Source of the DNA: Volvox africanus
Lineage: Eukaryota > Chlorophyta > Chlorophyceae > Chlamydomonadales > Volvocaceae
NCBI GenBank assembly: GCA_030268105.1
Contig: BSDZ01000079.1
Location: 1,617,501-1,681,500, forward strand
DNA: 64,000 nt
Direction: 5' to 3'
Notes under the pieces: generated by a model
What the model was told of the DNA's origin: nothing
Database searches by the model: none
Seen by the model: the letters and a program-made list of their open reading frames with translations, nothing else
Part shown: positions 37,201 through 48,949 of the stretch, piece after piece
Numbering within the stretch: position 1 is the first letter of the stretch
Layout of the letters: the number at the start of each line of letters is the position of its first letter
Translations under genes and position numbers: made by a program

Positions 37201-40200
37201 GATGCGCAATATTGTTATCTTGCGTCTTTTTCTAATATCGTTTGACCTTAAGAATGTTTTTATAGCAGCGCGAACACAGGCTCGCTTCACGGTGGTCTTA
37301 GTATTTGGGGCTGAGGCATTTGTGGCGTTGCACGTCAACAAGCGCTACAGACAAGGGACCTTCATTGGGGTGGGATATTATTATATTATTTTTGTGTGCG
37401 CGTTATTAGTGTCTTTTTGCTCAAATTGCTCATGTGTGTGTATGACTCACATGGCCCACGCAGGCGACGTGCATGTTATCTCGCTGAGTGACGACCTCAT
37501 ACAGCTGGCAAGCTTTCAATTTGGGGGCACTCGTGGGAGCTACGTCAACTTTACGCTCGTCGGCGGGGCCGCGGATTTGTCAGCCGAGCAAGAGAGCAGT
37601 AATGGTGACCCCAAAGCATCTAGGGCTGTCGTGTCGATTACGGTGGGCTCCGTTGTCGGAGGTTGCCTATTGTTGTTGGTAGGCGGCGTTTTTTGGTTCA
37701 CGCAGACCCGCCAACTTCGGTCGCTGAAGCAGAAAGCTCCCGGAGCTCAGGCAGGTTTAACAGGCGACAAACGGCATGACTCGGGAGACGCTGATGTCTC
37801 CTACAGCGCGGGCACTGGCAATGCGTTCGCAGTCGAACCCTGTCCGAGAGGCGGGGACGGCATCGTTTTCAGCGGAACACTTTGCCCGAGAAGTGGAGAA
37901 AACAGTGGCTCCACTGCCGCCGTGATGGCGATGGCAGCAGCAGCAGAGACGACGACGGAGCTCCCGCGTGCCTGTGATGAAGTAAAGGTCAGCGATGAGG
38001 AAAGTCCGCAATGTACGACGTTTACCGTTAGCGACCTAAACAGCAGCGAGACGGCGGTGGCGCTGCAGGCGCTGCCACAAATGGTGGCAGCACCGCCGCC
38101 GCTCACCCTGTCGGTGACGAGCGCATCAGGACATATGCCGCGCCGCGCCTTCTCAGTTTCCCGGTCAGTTCCGGAAGAGGATGAGCTTGGGGCAAGCATG
38201 GACAGCAGTATACGAGAGGAGGGAGCCTCACGTGGAAGCGGCTGTTCTACGTCCACGGGAGGCGTGCAGGGGCGCCTTTTATTGGATGCCTCAGCTGGCG
38301 ATCCTGCTACTCCGGCTGCTGCGTCGGCGGCAGTCGCAGTAAATTATAGAAAGGCGCTTCCGAGCTTGCTGGACCCGCCAGCGGATGTTAGCAGCCGTGG
38401 CAGTGGGGGTGGCAGTGGGGCCAGCAACACTGTGCGTCGGATGATGCGCATAGCATCGGGTGGGCGGACTCACCTGTACGGGGCTGGCGAATTAGGGCGA
38501 CCGTCAGGCCTGCGGGTGCGGGCGGTGCTGGGTCGATCGCCATCAAGGCCGGCGCGGTCCACTGCGAGCAGCAGCGGAGGGCCCTTAATGGCTCCCCAAC
38601 CTGCCATACTTGCGTTGCCAGTGTCGCCTATTGCGACCGCTGGAACGCCGTCAACGGGGCAGGCACGATTTCGAGGCGACCGCGTGTGCCAACAACAGAC
38701 CCCCTGCCTTCAGCATGGCGAAGCCGGGTCCCAGCAGCGGGAGGCTTCACTTCCAATGCTGGTAGGGAGGGGCCGCGGCGCAACAGCAGTTAATGGCGCG
38801 TCTGGATACGTGGAGCTTGTGGGCGGCGAGGTCACGGCCTCGCACTCGGTGCAGCTTATAGCGACTGGCGGCACGTTGGATCAATTGTCAGGTCCGAACC
38901 TCGACCCGGAGATTGTCTCACCTGCAGTATCCAATTCGTTATCTAAGGTCCCGGAGCCTGCCAGCGAGGTACAGAGGCTGATTCAGGAACTCTCAACAAA
39001 TGGCACGGACCAGCTGCTCATCTTGGAGCCCATCGGGCAGGGGGGCTATGGGATGGTTTATCGAGGTGCGTTGGAGCGAGAGAAGGCAGGGGAGGCAACG
39101 AACATGAGAGATGCCGCCTCCATGGACCGGCTTTTCAGGCTGCAAAAGAAAATAATTGGTTCAAGTAGTAATACTTTGAGACTCTATGAAGTCTAGGGGC
39201 CCGCACCATAAGATATGCTCACCAATATATCAGCACTTTTTCATTTTCTTGGGAAAGTGTGTAGGGAATGCACTGATATCTGGTTTTCTCAGAATACAGG
39301 AACCCTTGGCGTTCGTCACCTTGTTGTCATCCGTGTTGTATGATGCCTGACAATCTGGTGGCACCCGCCCGGGTCTTGCTCTTTGTCCTCGCCTTATGGC
39401 GTTTTCTGTCCACAATAGGAGTCTGGCGCAATCTGGATGTGGCGGTTAAGACGGTGTTGTTCCAGGACCGGGCAAACCTGGCCTCGCCGCAGCTTAGCTG
39501 TCTTGTTCCTACCTGTGCGCCAAGTAACGCCCAGGCAATACAGATGTCCGTCATGGAAGATGATGTGGAGGGCTCGCAAAAGGTGGGGAGCATTTTGGCA
39601 GGACGGGGAGCTGGCACGGCCAAGGGGACTGCTAGTTAATATAGCCACCGGGATTGATCTTGGTCGTCGTTTGGCTAAGGACTAGGAGCTTGCTGCCATC
39701 ATCCGTGCCTTCTGCTAAGTATCGCCCGGACCTGGTTTTATTGCTTGTGCTGCAGGAGTGCTCCTCGCGGCCCGGAAGCGCTGCTAATACCGCACATCCC
39801 GTGCAGGCACCTGCCGCAACCAGCGGCGCCTTGACCCACTTGTGTGGAGGCTTAACGGCAGGAGCAGCGGGGTCGGGGGGCAGCAAGGATGTCCAAGCAA
39901 GTGGCAGCGGCGGCGCTGGGACCCACAATTGGGCGCTTGCCAGTCAACAAGCGGCAAACAGCGGCAGTCTGCCTAGTGTTAACATCGGGGGTGAGAGCGC
40001 TGGGACCTTTGGAATCTGTAACGTGAAGCACGCGCAGTAAAGGGCGGTGATTTCACGACGCTAGATCTGCACGTGCACTGTCCTGTCCGATGTGTTGCGG
40101 GCTTGCGGGTGCAGAGCTGGGCCTCACCAGCCTGGGTGCCACCTGAAAATCGCACCCGGTCCAATTTCGCATGAAGGATGTCTGAATGCCATCCATGGCC

Positions 40201-42991
40201 TAATGCCTGGTTCCCGTGACATGGATCATCATTCTATTTCCGTAGCTCCCAATCCCCGTGACGATCGCAACCGCATGCACCGTACCTTGACTGCTGTCGA
40301 TTTACCTTGCCGTTTTCCCATGTTGGCGCATCGTGCAGGCGCGGGGCCGCTGGGTGTGGCCTCGCAACAGCGCGCCGTTTTGGAAGCGGCAGTGAGCTGC
40401 TCCGTGGCGCACCCCAACGTGGTGGCCACCTACCACTACGATATCACGCCCATCCGGCCATCGGGCGTGGTGTGCTCAGGCGGATTGCTGATCAGCGACG
40501 GTTCCCTCTTGCGCACGGGACCCGGGGTCCTTCCCGGTGGTCCCGGCGCAGTCAGCGATTGGAAGCTGTACCTGGTGCAGGTTCGTGGCTAGTTGGAAGC
40601 ATGGAGGAAATGGAATTTGCCCGCCGTATGTGTGCATATGTGTGTCAGGAGATGTAGACCCGGTTAGTTGAATCCATGAATACGGCACACAGCAGCGTGA
40701 AGGGGTGGTACGGCGGCGCTTTTGCCGCATATCTATGAATGCGTTTGAGTAAATGTTACTCGCCCGCCATGCGTTTTGCAACCTGCTGTATTCGGGCCTC
40801 CTAATCCTTATGTATGGACTCGGCATGCTTGCACTGTTTCCTTTTCCTGACGTGGTTTGTCGGTCCCGCCTGCGTTTCACATATTCACCCCGCCAGGAAT
40901 TTTGCGATGCGGGGTCGTTGGCCAATGCCCTGGACGCGCGAGCCTTCCATGACCCGTCGGGGATGCCAAACCTGGTACGATGAAAGTATTTTGCTCTAGG
41001 GACCATAGCACTGTAGGACTGTGCCTTTATAGGATGACAGCTAAGTCACATGGTCACAAACAGAGATTGAATCTTCCAAATATCAAATTTGTTTGTAGTG
41101 GCTAATCTGCATCTGTGCGGATGTTTTCGGTCGGGCGCCAAATAGGCCCAGGGCTGCACGCACGCTCACACTGCACTCGGGCCAAATAGGCTCAGGTCCT
41201 TAGGTGACCCATGCTCCATGCGGCCCTCTTGCCTGTAGTTCGTTTTGGTGCCCTTATATATTGCGTCAACACGCCTTAGCCCACTGTAACATGTATTGCC
41301 ATCATCTTACCGTTTCCATGTACTGAGGTCCGAACTTTACTTCGCTTCTCCTTTATACTTGGCCCCCTCACAATTGCAGGCGCTGACTCTATGCGCTCTG
41401 GCAGATATTGCACGCGGCATGGCGCACATCCATTCTCGCAGCATTATCCACGGCGACCTAAACCCCACAAACATCCTGCTACGATCCGTTAGCGGCAGCA
41501 GCGGTGGCATCATGCCCATGTGGAACCGCGTTGCATTGACCGGCGGGAGCACCGCTGGAGGCGCTGGGAGCGGCAGTACGACTCCCGGTGGCTCCATCAG
41601 CGCTGCCGCACAACTGCGTCATGAATTGGGGGTCACCCTGGTGGCGAAGGTTGCGGACTTCGGGTTGTGCGGGATGCTGGCACCTGGCAAGCGACACATC
41701 AGCAATGCTATTCGGGGAACGCCATTCTACACTGCCCCCGAGACGGTCGCAACAGGTGCGGATGGCTGTTCGGGGCGCAGGCCCCGGGAAAGTCACCGGC
41801 CCCCTGGAATTGATACATCCCATACCTCGACGCTCAAACCATGGGCGGTGAATTCTCTCAACTACTACACCTCTCCCTGCAAAGATTCCATGTACGTCGG
41901 CAAAGTAGGCCGTCTTTCCTATCCTTGCATGTAGGTCGCGTTTTGGTTGGTGATGCTGATGATTGTGTTTCCTTAATGAATGTTTCTGTGCCTGTCCTTC
42001 CCCGTATCATCAATAGGCACCCTCACCAAAGCCTCGGACGTATACTCCTTCGGCGTGATCGCCTGGGAGGTCTATACTGGACGGCCGCCCTTTCAGCATG
42101 TGCCCCAGAAGGGCTTCGTTCGCGATGAGAGCTTCCCGCGCCTGCCACCGCACGTGCCAGCCACCTTTGCAAACATGGCGCAAGCATGCGTGAGCACCGA
42201 CCCGGACGCCCGGCCCACATTTGACCAGGTATAACTTGAAGCAATGACTCCAGTGGCGGTGATCGTACTATACTTTATACACGGCAGTAATAGTGCTGAA
42301 CGCACCTCATTAATCCACGCTCAGGAAAATGGGAATGGGGGATGGAAGGAACCAAGGGTCTGCAGAGCAAGGGTTTGCCCTCTTATGAATGCAAATAGAT
42401 GCAATAAAAGCCCCTACATTACATGCCGATTTTGATGCTGGCCAGCCTGAGCTGTGGCTAAGACAGCCAACTCCGCGACTTCACATGTCATGTTGTGTGT
42501 TGCCGTAGATCCTCGACCGCCTCATATCACTCCAGTCCAAGCTCGCAGTAAGTTTGCATCAGCGGCTCTCGCGCCTCATGGCTAGCGGCGGAGCATTTCT
42601 GGGAGCCGCTTCACCCCTCAGACCTGGCACTACTGCGTCCACGCCTCATGGTGCAACAACCCCCACTTCGGGACTAGGAGCTGGAGCTGCCTGGCTCGGA
42701 CCCGGCCTACCGTACTGCTGTACTGCTAATGGGACAAGTGGTGGAGCTGTCGGCAGCGGTGGCTTCAGCTACGGTAGTGGCCAGTCGGCATCAATGCCGC
42801 CGCAGCCGGTGTGCAGCGCAAGCACAACTATAAGTATGGGGGCAGCGACCGCTAGCACCGGGCCCGGTGGTACAAGCAGCCCGGGCCTGCTGGCGAGTTG
42901 CGGGGGCGTGCCGAATTTTCCCCTTTCGATGCCCTGTGTCTTGCCGGCCTCCGCATCGCAGCCGGTCGCCACTGGGGCTAGCAGCCAGTGA
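34246..42991 (+). CDS. Receptor-like protein kinase (single-pass, TKL type), at least 12 exons, about 1,812 aa
   Basis: Exons: 34246-34564, 34691-35016, 35568-36823, 37005-37150, 37464-39065, 39419-39582, 39756-39990, 40339-40580, 40897-40974, 41380-41755, 42017-42228, 42509-42991; total 5,439 nt, in frame. Residues 1-27 are a clear signal peptide (LLPLLLAALGWVRA). The ectodomain of about 700 residues has many N-glycosylation sequons, scattered Cys and beta-strand-like repeats; I recognise no named domain. The membrane helix is about 737-761 (VVSITVGSVVGGCLLLLVGG), followed by basic residues. A juxtamembrane linker of about 430 low-complexity residues precedes the kinase: GQGGYGMVYRG, VAVK (Lys about 1227), AHPNVVATYHYD, EFCDAGSL, HGDLNPTNILL (1480-1484), VADFG (DFG 1549-1551), GTPFYTAPE, DVYSFGVIAWE, DARPTFDQ. 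It is non-RD, and Asn replaces the usual Lys of HRDLK. A surface signal receptor is the likely role; the ligand is unknown. Exon use between 35017 and 35567 is unresolved. Confidence 0.86.
35017..35567 (+). other. Ambiguous segment of the receptor-kinase ectodomain
   Basis: The flanking exons (ending 35016, starting 35568) are in phase with each other, so this could be one intron. Yet 35017-35100 stays open in the frame of the previous exon. After a TTTCAG at 35081-35086 a second open stretch, 35087-35211, reads like ectodomain (VIWGRGQRAELVVAAQLLYQ). Using the second stretch needs a 70-nt intron, and its best donor (35212) leaves phase 2 against a phase-0 acceptor. A one-base indel, a missed micro-exon or plain intron are all possible. 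Confidence 0.5.
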
Positions 42992-43265
42992 ACGGCTCTG
43001 GTGAGCTGCAGTGAAGCCACATTGCTGATAGTTGTCAAGGCTTCGGGCTTCTGGAGGATAGGAACCGACTGGCTGTGTGATAAGGTCGCATGTCCTAACT
43101 TGAAAGGGTACGTTGCACAAAGGAACGAAGCACGCGGACCACTATGAGAGTTCAAACTTTGCTCTTATTCAAATGCATGCCCTACTGTGAACGTTCTGCC
43201 GCTACAGCGGGATTCCCCGTAGAGCCAAGGCCCATCAGAAAGCTCTTGCCTTGAAATGGAAGAGG

Positions 43266-43270
43266 TGTAA
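43266..43270 (+). other. TGTAA polyadenylation signal, receptor kinase
   Basis: TGTAA lies 275 nt after the receptor-kinase stop, a usual distance for volvocine 3' UTRs. It is the first such motif I found downstream. Confidence 0.45.
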
Positions 43271-43704
43271 TCCGTTATGAAGCGACGAGACGGCCGTGAA
43301 GGACAGAATCCTTACTCCGGGCACTCTGGCGAGGTTCGCTTGGGATCCTGTTCTGGGTGGCCTATGACTGTTCCTTGCCTTTCTAGTGACGATGATTAAC
43401 AGGCAACAGCGCAAGGTTATTGTACAAAATGAAATGTGGACCTGGCATGGTAGAGAAACATTATCGGGTACGGCAGGTATGTAGCCGTTTTTCCTTGCAT
43501 CCTCATTCAACCCAGATTTGAAGTTGAAGGGCATAGGGCAGGAGTCTGAAGCCCGCGTGATGTCACGTCAGCGGCAAAGATGACGATAAGCTTCATCAGT
43601 GGCTTCGCTGTGAGGGCAGAAATGTGCGACAGGCAGGTGTGGGTGTTCGTATTATCACATGTGTCACATGTGTGTACTGACGGGTATGAATTCAGTGGCA
43701 ACGA

Positions 43705-45163
43705 ATGCGTACCGCTCGTCGACTACCCCATGCAACATCAGCCGTGCAACGTAGTAGAATGGCGACGGAAAGCGGCTATGTCCGCCACTTCCGGCCTCTC
43801 TTCACGGCGCAAGGTATGAACACCTTGCGGTTGCAACTTTGTATACCCGCTGACTTGCTGTAGATGGCCTGCTGTCAAACAACTGCTGCAGTGGACGTTT
43901 CAATGCGCTGTAGGCGCGGTCTATCCTATGCAGACGGAGGATAGGTTTGGCAAAAATCACCAGCAGTTTGGGGCATGACACCCTCGCCAGGGGCTGGTGT
44001 GCCGCATGCAGGAAGTTGTGGCCCTGCCGCCCGGCGGGCGTCCACCCGTTTTATGGCTCCGGTCTTGTGGTTTGGGGTCCGACGCTGCTTGACTGCTGTC
44101 GCATAGGTTAAGAAGTTTCGTTAAGAAAGGATACAGTGATGACCATGGCGCTGTGACGTGGTTATTTGCGTGTGTGCGTTACAGATGCAAATGCGCGGAT
44201 ACTTCTCAGGTGAAGGATGTGGGTGGAAATGGTTGGTGGTGGGGGCTGGGAGAAGGTTGCGTCCAATAATGACAAACGGGGCATTATCGCCATGCGCCTG
44301 GTGTTATGTGCCGGGAGAAAATGATGGCCTTAGGAACAAGTGTGCTATGCAAGACCATGTTTCTGTGCGAAAGAATGGGCACGTAGCGGTGGCTTGTAAC
44401 AGCCTAAGACTGTAGATGTCTTGGTGGCTGATACCGGCATAGATGTGGCGGTGGCAATGGAGGCAAAGCAATGGCGGCGATGGAATGCGCGATTGCAGTG
44501 CTTACGGTTTTTGCAGACCAGGTTTTCGGCCAGGTGCACGACATAATAATATACGGTCTGTCTTAATTGTCGATGTAGCAGTAGGCGAACGCCTTGAGAT
44601 TAATACGGATGGCCGAATCACCAGCAACCCGGAGCCGACCTCTGTTCTTATCCATGCAGGCACGTGCGAGTGTGTCCGTCTGTGCGTTTCACGCGTATAC
44701 CGGGGACACTTTGCGAGGTTCCTAAAGCCTCTCAAGACGCTAAACGCGGGGAGTCACGGCACGAAATGTAGTTGGCTACCCGTTGCCCAGACTGGCGAAT
44801 CTTTGGGGTTGTATGATGGCATCAGAGCTTAACTTTACGGCGTACAGTCTTACACAACTGCCTGGTTATGATATGTCCTGGCGCAAGAGGATTCGGTAAA
44901 GAGGACGCGCACGCATTTGTGGTCTATGAAGCCAGCCGGCCCATCAGATGTGTTGCGGGGTGCACGCCTGTGCGCGCATCAGTGGAAGAATAAGTGGCCA
45001 TGGTGGCGAACTTGCGTTAGGTGTATTTATGTCTTTGATGTGGTGTTGTGGTGCTGGTGATTGTGTGATTGTTCGTTGCACTGGGTCTCACGCCGTGGCT
45101 GTGTCGCAAGTTGGCTGGCAAGAAACTGCCGCCAGGCTTACGGGCGCTTTTGTGCACGAGAAA
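43705..45163 (+). CDS. Possible 5' exons of an unrecognised gene
   Basis: Six short open segments can be chained with GT-AG sites and matching phases: 43705-43813 (ATG start), 44185-44209, 44443-44533, 44660-44717, 44948-45020, 45111-45163. The conceptual N-terminus (MRTARRLPHATSAVQRSRMA) is basic and Ser/Ala-rich like an organelle transit peptide. A hydrophobic stretch follows (MAAMECAIAVLTVFADQVFG), then a Trp/Arg-rich part (LCAHQWKNKWPWWRTCVR). No domain is recognised; a degenerate F-box is only a guess. The chain stops at phase 1 with no convincing next exon. It may be the 5' half of the gene ending at 48949. Short exons chained by eye can arise by chance. Confidence 0.27.
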
Positions 45164-45791
45164 GTAAACTGTACTTGCGAGGAAAACTTGTGTGGATGTG
45201 GGTATCCATGTATTTTCTTCTTCATTACGAGTGCTGTTGCGTTTAAATCTGCCGTGCTGGATGTATGCTTTACCACAGCACCGCATTAGCGAAGCGTACC
45301 CCGTTGATGGAGTGCTGCGGCATGTACTTGTGTGCGATGTGCACGATCTGATGCATAACGCTTTTACAACTGGTCTCGTGTGTCGTTTATACCACGGTAG
45401 TACGGTGGCTAGAAAGGAGATCGTACGGACACGTTCGAGGGGAATGACAGGCGACAAATGATGACGCTAAGGCAACCCATTGTCCGCCAACGTAGGGTGG
45501 TGGCGTCATTGCACTCTTCATATTGGGGGTGGAGCGAGTGAGTGACGGTATGGATGAGAGGCAACAGGTGGCGTAGGGATGTAACAGTGCCGTGGCGTTA
45601 GCGACTAATCCCGCCATATTATCGAATATGAAGACGTCTGGGTAGGTAATGAGGACATGCTATGGCGTAAGAGGCGAGTGAGTGGACAGTGACGCGGGTA
45701 ATGCGTAGTGTTGTATCCTTCCTTAAATGTGAGCTGATATCGTATGAAAAGCCTCATCGGCATTTTAATTGTTTTTTGGCCGGCCGGCAGG

Positions 45792-46366
45792 TTGCAAGGG
45801 GTCTTTCCAGTCATATGGCTCAGCCGCCGCAGTCCCCTATCAGCCGCGTCGGTGCTACTTGCTTCTTTGAGTTACGTAGGTATGCTCCTCGACGGCTGGC
45901 TTGCTCGGTCGCGAGTGGGGATATGCAGAAAGCAGCGGTCGCTGGTCTATACGGTCGCACCGCGGTAAGGCAATCGCAATCGGCGCCTGGTGCGACACTG
46001 CCTCTGGGAGTGCAGTTAGAGAGGTTTGTGTTGTATGACGCCGTTTCCGGGTGCAGGGGCCGCCCCAGTGCTCTGACTTGGCAGGCGGTCCTGCCGAGCT
46101 TTTATCGTGCAGGCGTTGTCATGGGTTACACACTTAGCACCCAGTCGCCTACCCGCAGGCCCCACCGGTGGCAGGCATTTGCGTGCGTCATTATGCACCG
46201 CTGCGGCCAGCCCCGTGAGCCACTCAAATTACGTTACCTAGGTCTAGCTTCCACGGGCATCGGCGTCCAATTTTTGTGTTTCACTATGAAGGCGTTGCAT
46301 CTGTCGTGCGTTTTGTCTGTTTCTTTCCCGGGCTCCTCGGCTCCGTTGGTTTACGCGGAATATTGA
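45792..46366 (+). CDS. Open reading stretch, possible internal exons, function unknown
   Basis: A frame open for 225 codons (45689-46366) contains a plausible acceptor at 45791 (GGCAG) and a strong donor after 45965 (GCG then GTAAGG). Another possible exon ends before GTGAGC near 46214. The translation (FELRRYAPRRLACSVASGDM; LERFVLYDAVSG) has no recognisable domain. It sits between the chained exons to the left and the well-phased exons from 47625 on, so it may belong to the same gene. An unspliced chance ORF is also possible. Confidence 0.22.
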
Positions 46367-46882
46367 GCAGGTTAATCGAATTGGCTTAAACTGTTGGTAA
46401 CCTGCCTGATTTGGGCAGGTTATATAGTAGTAGCAGCGGCAGCGTGTTCTGGCAGGGGCGTCTTTTAAGACCCTTTTTATCTCTACTACCTTGCAGCCAC
46501 CCTTGGATCGCGGCTTGACTGTGGCTCCTTGTGCTTGTCTGTATACGTCCCCACGTATGCCGGTAGGTTATGGTGTAGGTCTTGGAAGGGAGGGCAGCGT
46601 TCAGTTTGGAGAGGCGAGGAGAGAATCGTGTGTATGTGGGTTGTTTCTGAAATGACCTCCGCGTGTCCCGGGCCTTACACGCGTAGGTTCGTTGCATGCA
46701 GGCGCCTTTGTTAAAGGATTACGAAACCCCTCCCCTTTCCCCTCCCTTGCCAGGCCCCACCTCATCCTGCGCCCACGCGATCTGTTCTTAGCAGTTACGA
46801 CCGAAACTGAAAAGCAAAACCTGCTGTTGCCTTTCATAATGTTGTGGTATCCCTATGCAAACCCATCCAACCCCAGATTTAC

Positions 46883-46945
46883 GGGCACAGGAGGAATTGA
46901 ACCTCACCTCCGGTGTGAAGCCTGAGGTCTGCCGACTGTGCACCC
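46883..46945 (-). tRNA. tRNA-like sequence, probably a decayed tRNA
   Basis: On the minus strand a 63-nt stretch has a GGGTGCA/TGTGCCC acceptor-like pairing with G-U wobbles, a short D-arm-like GTC/GAC stem, a loop CTTCACA closed by an imperfect 6-bp stem, and a T-arm with GGTTCAATTCC, close to the B-box consensus. It is too short for an intact tRNA, has a C where position 37 should be a purine, and lacks a normal D loop and variable loop. It is best read as a tRNA-derived relic. Confidence 0.3.
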
Positions 46946-47223
46946 CCCCCGGGCAATAAATCCTAGAGAAAACAGTGACAGCCCCCTTTCGGGATTTTTA
47001 AATGGCGGTTCCCTCTGACCGCAAAATGGGAATATGACAACACCTAATACAAACTGAACATTACCTAGGCTGGGCATCACTCACCAAGCCTACCATCATC
47101 TGATCCATGAGCAAACACCTTAAGTACAAACAACCCATGAGCCCACACACACGCACAAATACGCATACACGTAAACACACATACACACACAGATAGCTAT
47201 GATGTTCAGGCATGACTGTTATG

Positions 47224-47555
47224 GCGTGACTAATATGCCCCTGGAGTTCCAGGATCTATTCCAACCGAGAGCGGGCTAAAGACCCCAAAAGTTAAGGACA
47301 GGTTGCCCTCATGTCGATGGACGGTGATGACCTCAATTAAAGTGACCTGCGAGCTGACCAGTAGCGGAGTTGACGCATTGGTTGATTCGGCAGATTCCGC
47401 TGGATGCGGGTGGTGGGTGCTGAACCTGGGAAAACCACTGATTTCGGAGAAGTCGGCATGGGAGACTGGATGAGGGTGCCCCGAAACACTGGGGAAGGTA
47501 GGGACTGCCAGGTTAGTGGCCACGGGTGATGTACCCCCCTATCCTACACACACAC
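47224..47555 (+). repeat. Dispersed ~340-bp repeat, copy 2
   Basis: It matches the copies at 4090-4437 and 57529-57207 (minus) along its length: GATGGACGGTGA, CGAGCTGACCAG, a GGCAGATTCCGCTGGATG block, GGTGGGTGCTGAACC, GATTTCGGAGAAGTC, GGGGAAGGTAGGGACTGCC and GTGGCCACGG. The 3' end is followed by CA-rich and CG-rich simple sequence. It lies just upstream of the exon at 47625 and, if the upstream exons are real, within an intron. Confidence 0.85.
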
Positions 47556-47624
47556 TATAACGCGCGCGCGCCCAACCCCCCTGGTAGTCGTACTTTTCAA
47601 ACAACCAGTCCACGAGTGCTGCAG

Positions 47625-48949
47625 GTATGGGGAACAAGAGAAGGAAGCAGGAGACGACTCAATGATGGCTCCATCACTGACGCCGACGCCACCACCGACG
47701 CTGCCTACAGCACCGGCGATGAAGGGTCATGTTTATGGGGTCCAAGCAGATGCTGTAGATGCTGCTGCACCGTCAACACACCCGTTTCAGACAAAGAAGA
47801 AGCAAGTTAGTAGGCGATGATAAGCTCGGCGATGATAAGCAGACTTCCTCCCCTTGAATATGAGGGACATGATAAACCACTACACGAGTGTATAACCACA
47901 CCAAACCAAACGAATGTATAGCGATGTATGTATATTCTTCATCATTTTCCTGACGATGAGTCTATCCTACATCCTCGGTGTATGTGTACATGTGGTAAGC
48001 GTATATGTGCGTGCGTGCGTGTGTGTGTATGTGCGTGCGTGTGATAGGGTATAAGGAGCAAGATTCGTGCATTGTAACGGTGTGCAGGGGGGTGCTTGCT
48101 TGTGTGCCAGTTTAGGAGCAGGTGAGGAGCTGTGGCTGCAAGTATGGGGTGAACCAGTGCGCCAATCAGTGCATGTATAAGGTGTATGAGGTGAAGGCGA
48201 CGGAGATGACGCTGTAGGATGGACGTCACTGCCCAACTTCTTGTTTGTGGCCATCAACGTATTCTCTTAATCTTCAGCTTATGTGCACCGCAGGCGGTCC
48301 AGCCGGGGCGCTATCAACGCATTTTGTTGGGAAAATCATCCAGCTTTTGTCCTGCCTGCATGCCTGTCTTTCCTGAGCTGGAGGTAATTCAGCTAATGAT
48401 GCTTTAAGAGTGACAAGTCCTTCAGAAAGCAAAACAGCGGCCTGATGCAATCTGACCTCTACATGATGTGATGTCTAAGCCCAATGTGTTCCAATCCGAT
48501 GTCTTCCGTGATGCTGTGCTGCCATCCCCGGGTTGACATGGCCGAGCTTTGTGTCACGACCACGACAAGAGTGTACGCATCTGAAACAAAAGGCGTTTTT
48601 TCCGGATAAGCTCTCTGCATGCTAACTCCTCCCATGTGAGTTTTGCAACCAGGAGGACGGCATTGATATCACAGAGCCGCCGGTGCCACCCGGGCCTACA
48701 CGCTGCCGTGAGTTGGTACCCTCTCACGGTAAGCTGCCACCATCTTGACGCACTTTGCCGTCATGCCCATGCTTCATCTACTCCACAGAGGCGCGAGGTC
48801 TCCACAAAGGAAGCGGAAGGGTTCAGTGCACGTCCCGGTCCACACTCTTGCACTGCCGCCTCAACGATGTTTCGCAAATCTCCAGCGCACTTCACCCAAG
48901 TGACGCCTGCAACGTCAGCAACGTACTGAGACCGTGTTGTAGCATCTAA
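47625..48949 (+). CDS. C-terminal exons of an unrecognised protein
   Basis: Four exons with consistent phases: 47625-47805, 48294-48383, 48653-48728, 48789-48949 (TAA stop). The encoded 169 residues start acidic and Pro/Ala-rich (LTPTPPPTLPTAPAMKG), then a basic KKKQ. Next come a Cys-containing block (GRYQRILLGKSSSFCPACMP), a Pro-rich hinge (EPPVPPGPTRC) and a Ser/Cys-rich tail (RVQCTSRSTLLHCRLNDVS ... VLRPCCSI). The CxxC and other Cys could bind metal or form disulfides. The first exon begins at phase 2, so upstream exons exist. I do not recognise the family. An alternative frame of the first exon is also open, but only this frame splices cleanly onward. Confidence 0.55.

Noticed and set aside
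45017..45457. 146-codon minus-strand ORF
   Set aside because: No domain and no splice signals; plus-strand exon candidates overlap it with better support.
47625..47817. Alternative frame of the first exon (VWGTREGSRRR) as a separate 3' end
   Set aside because: It is open but ends at a stop without using the good donor; the other frame splices in phase through three further exons.
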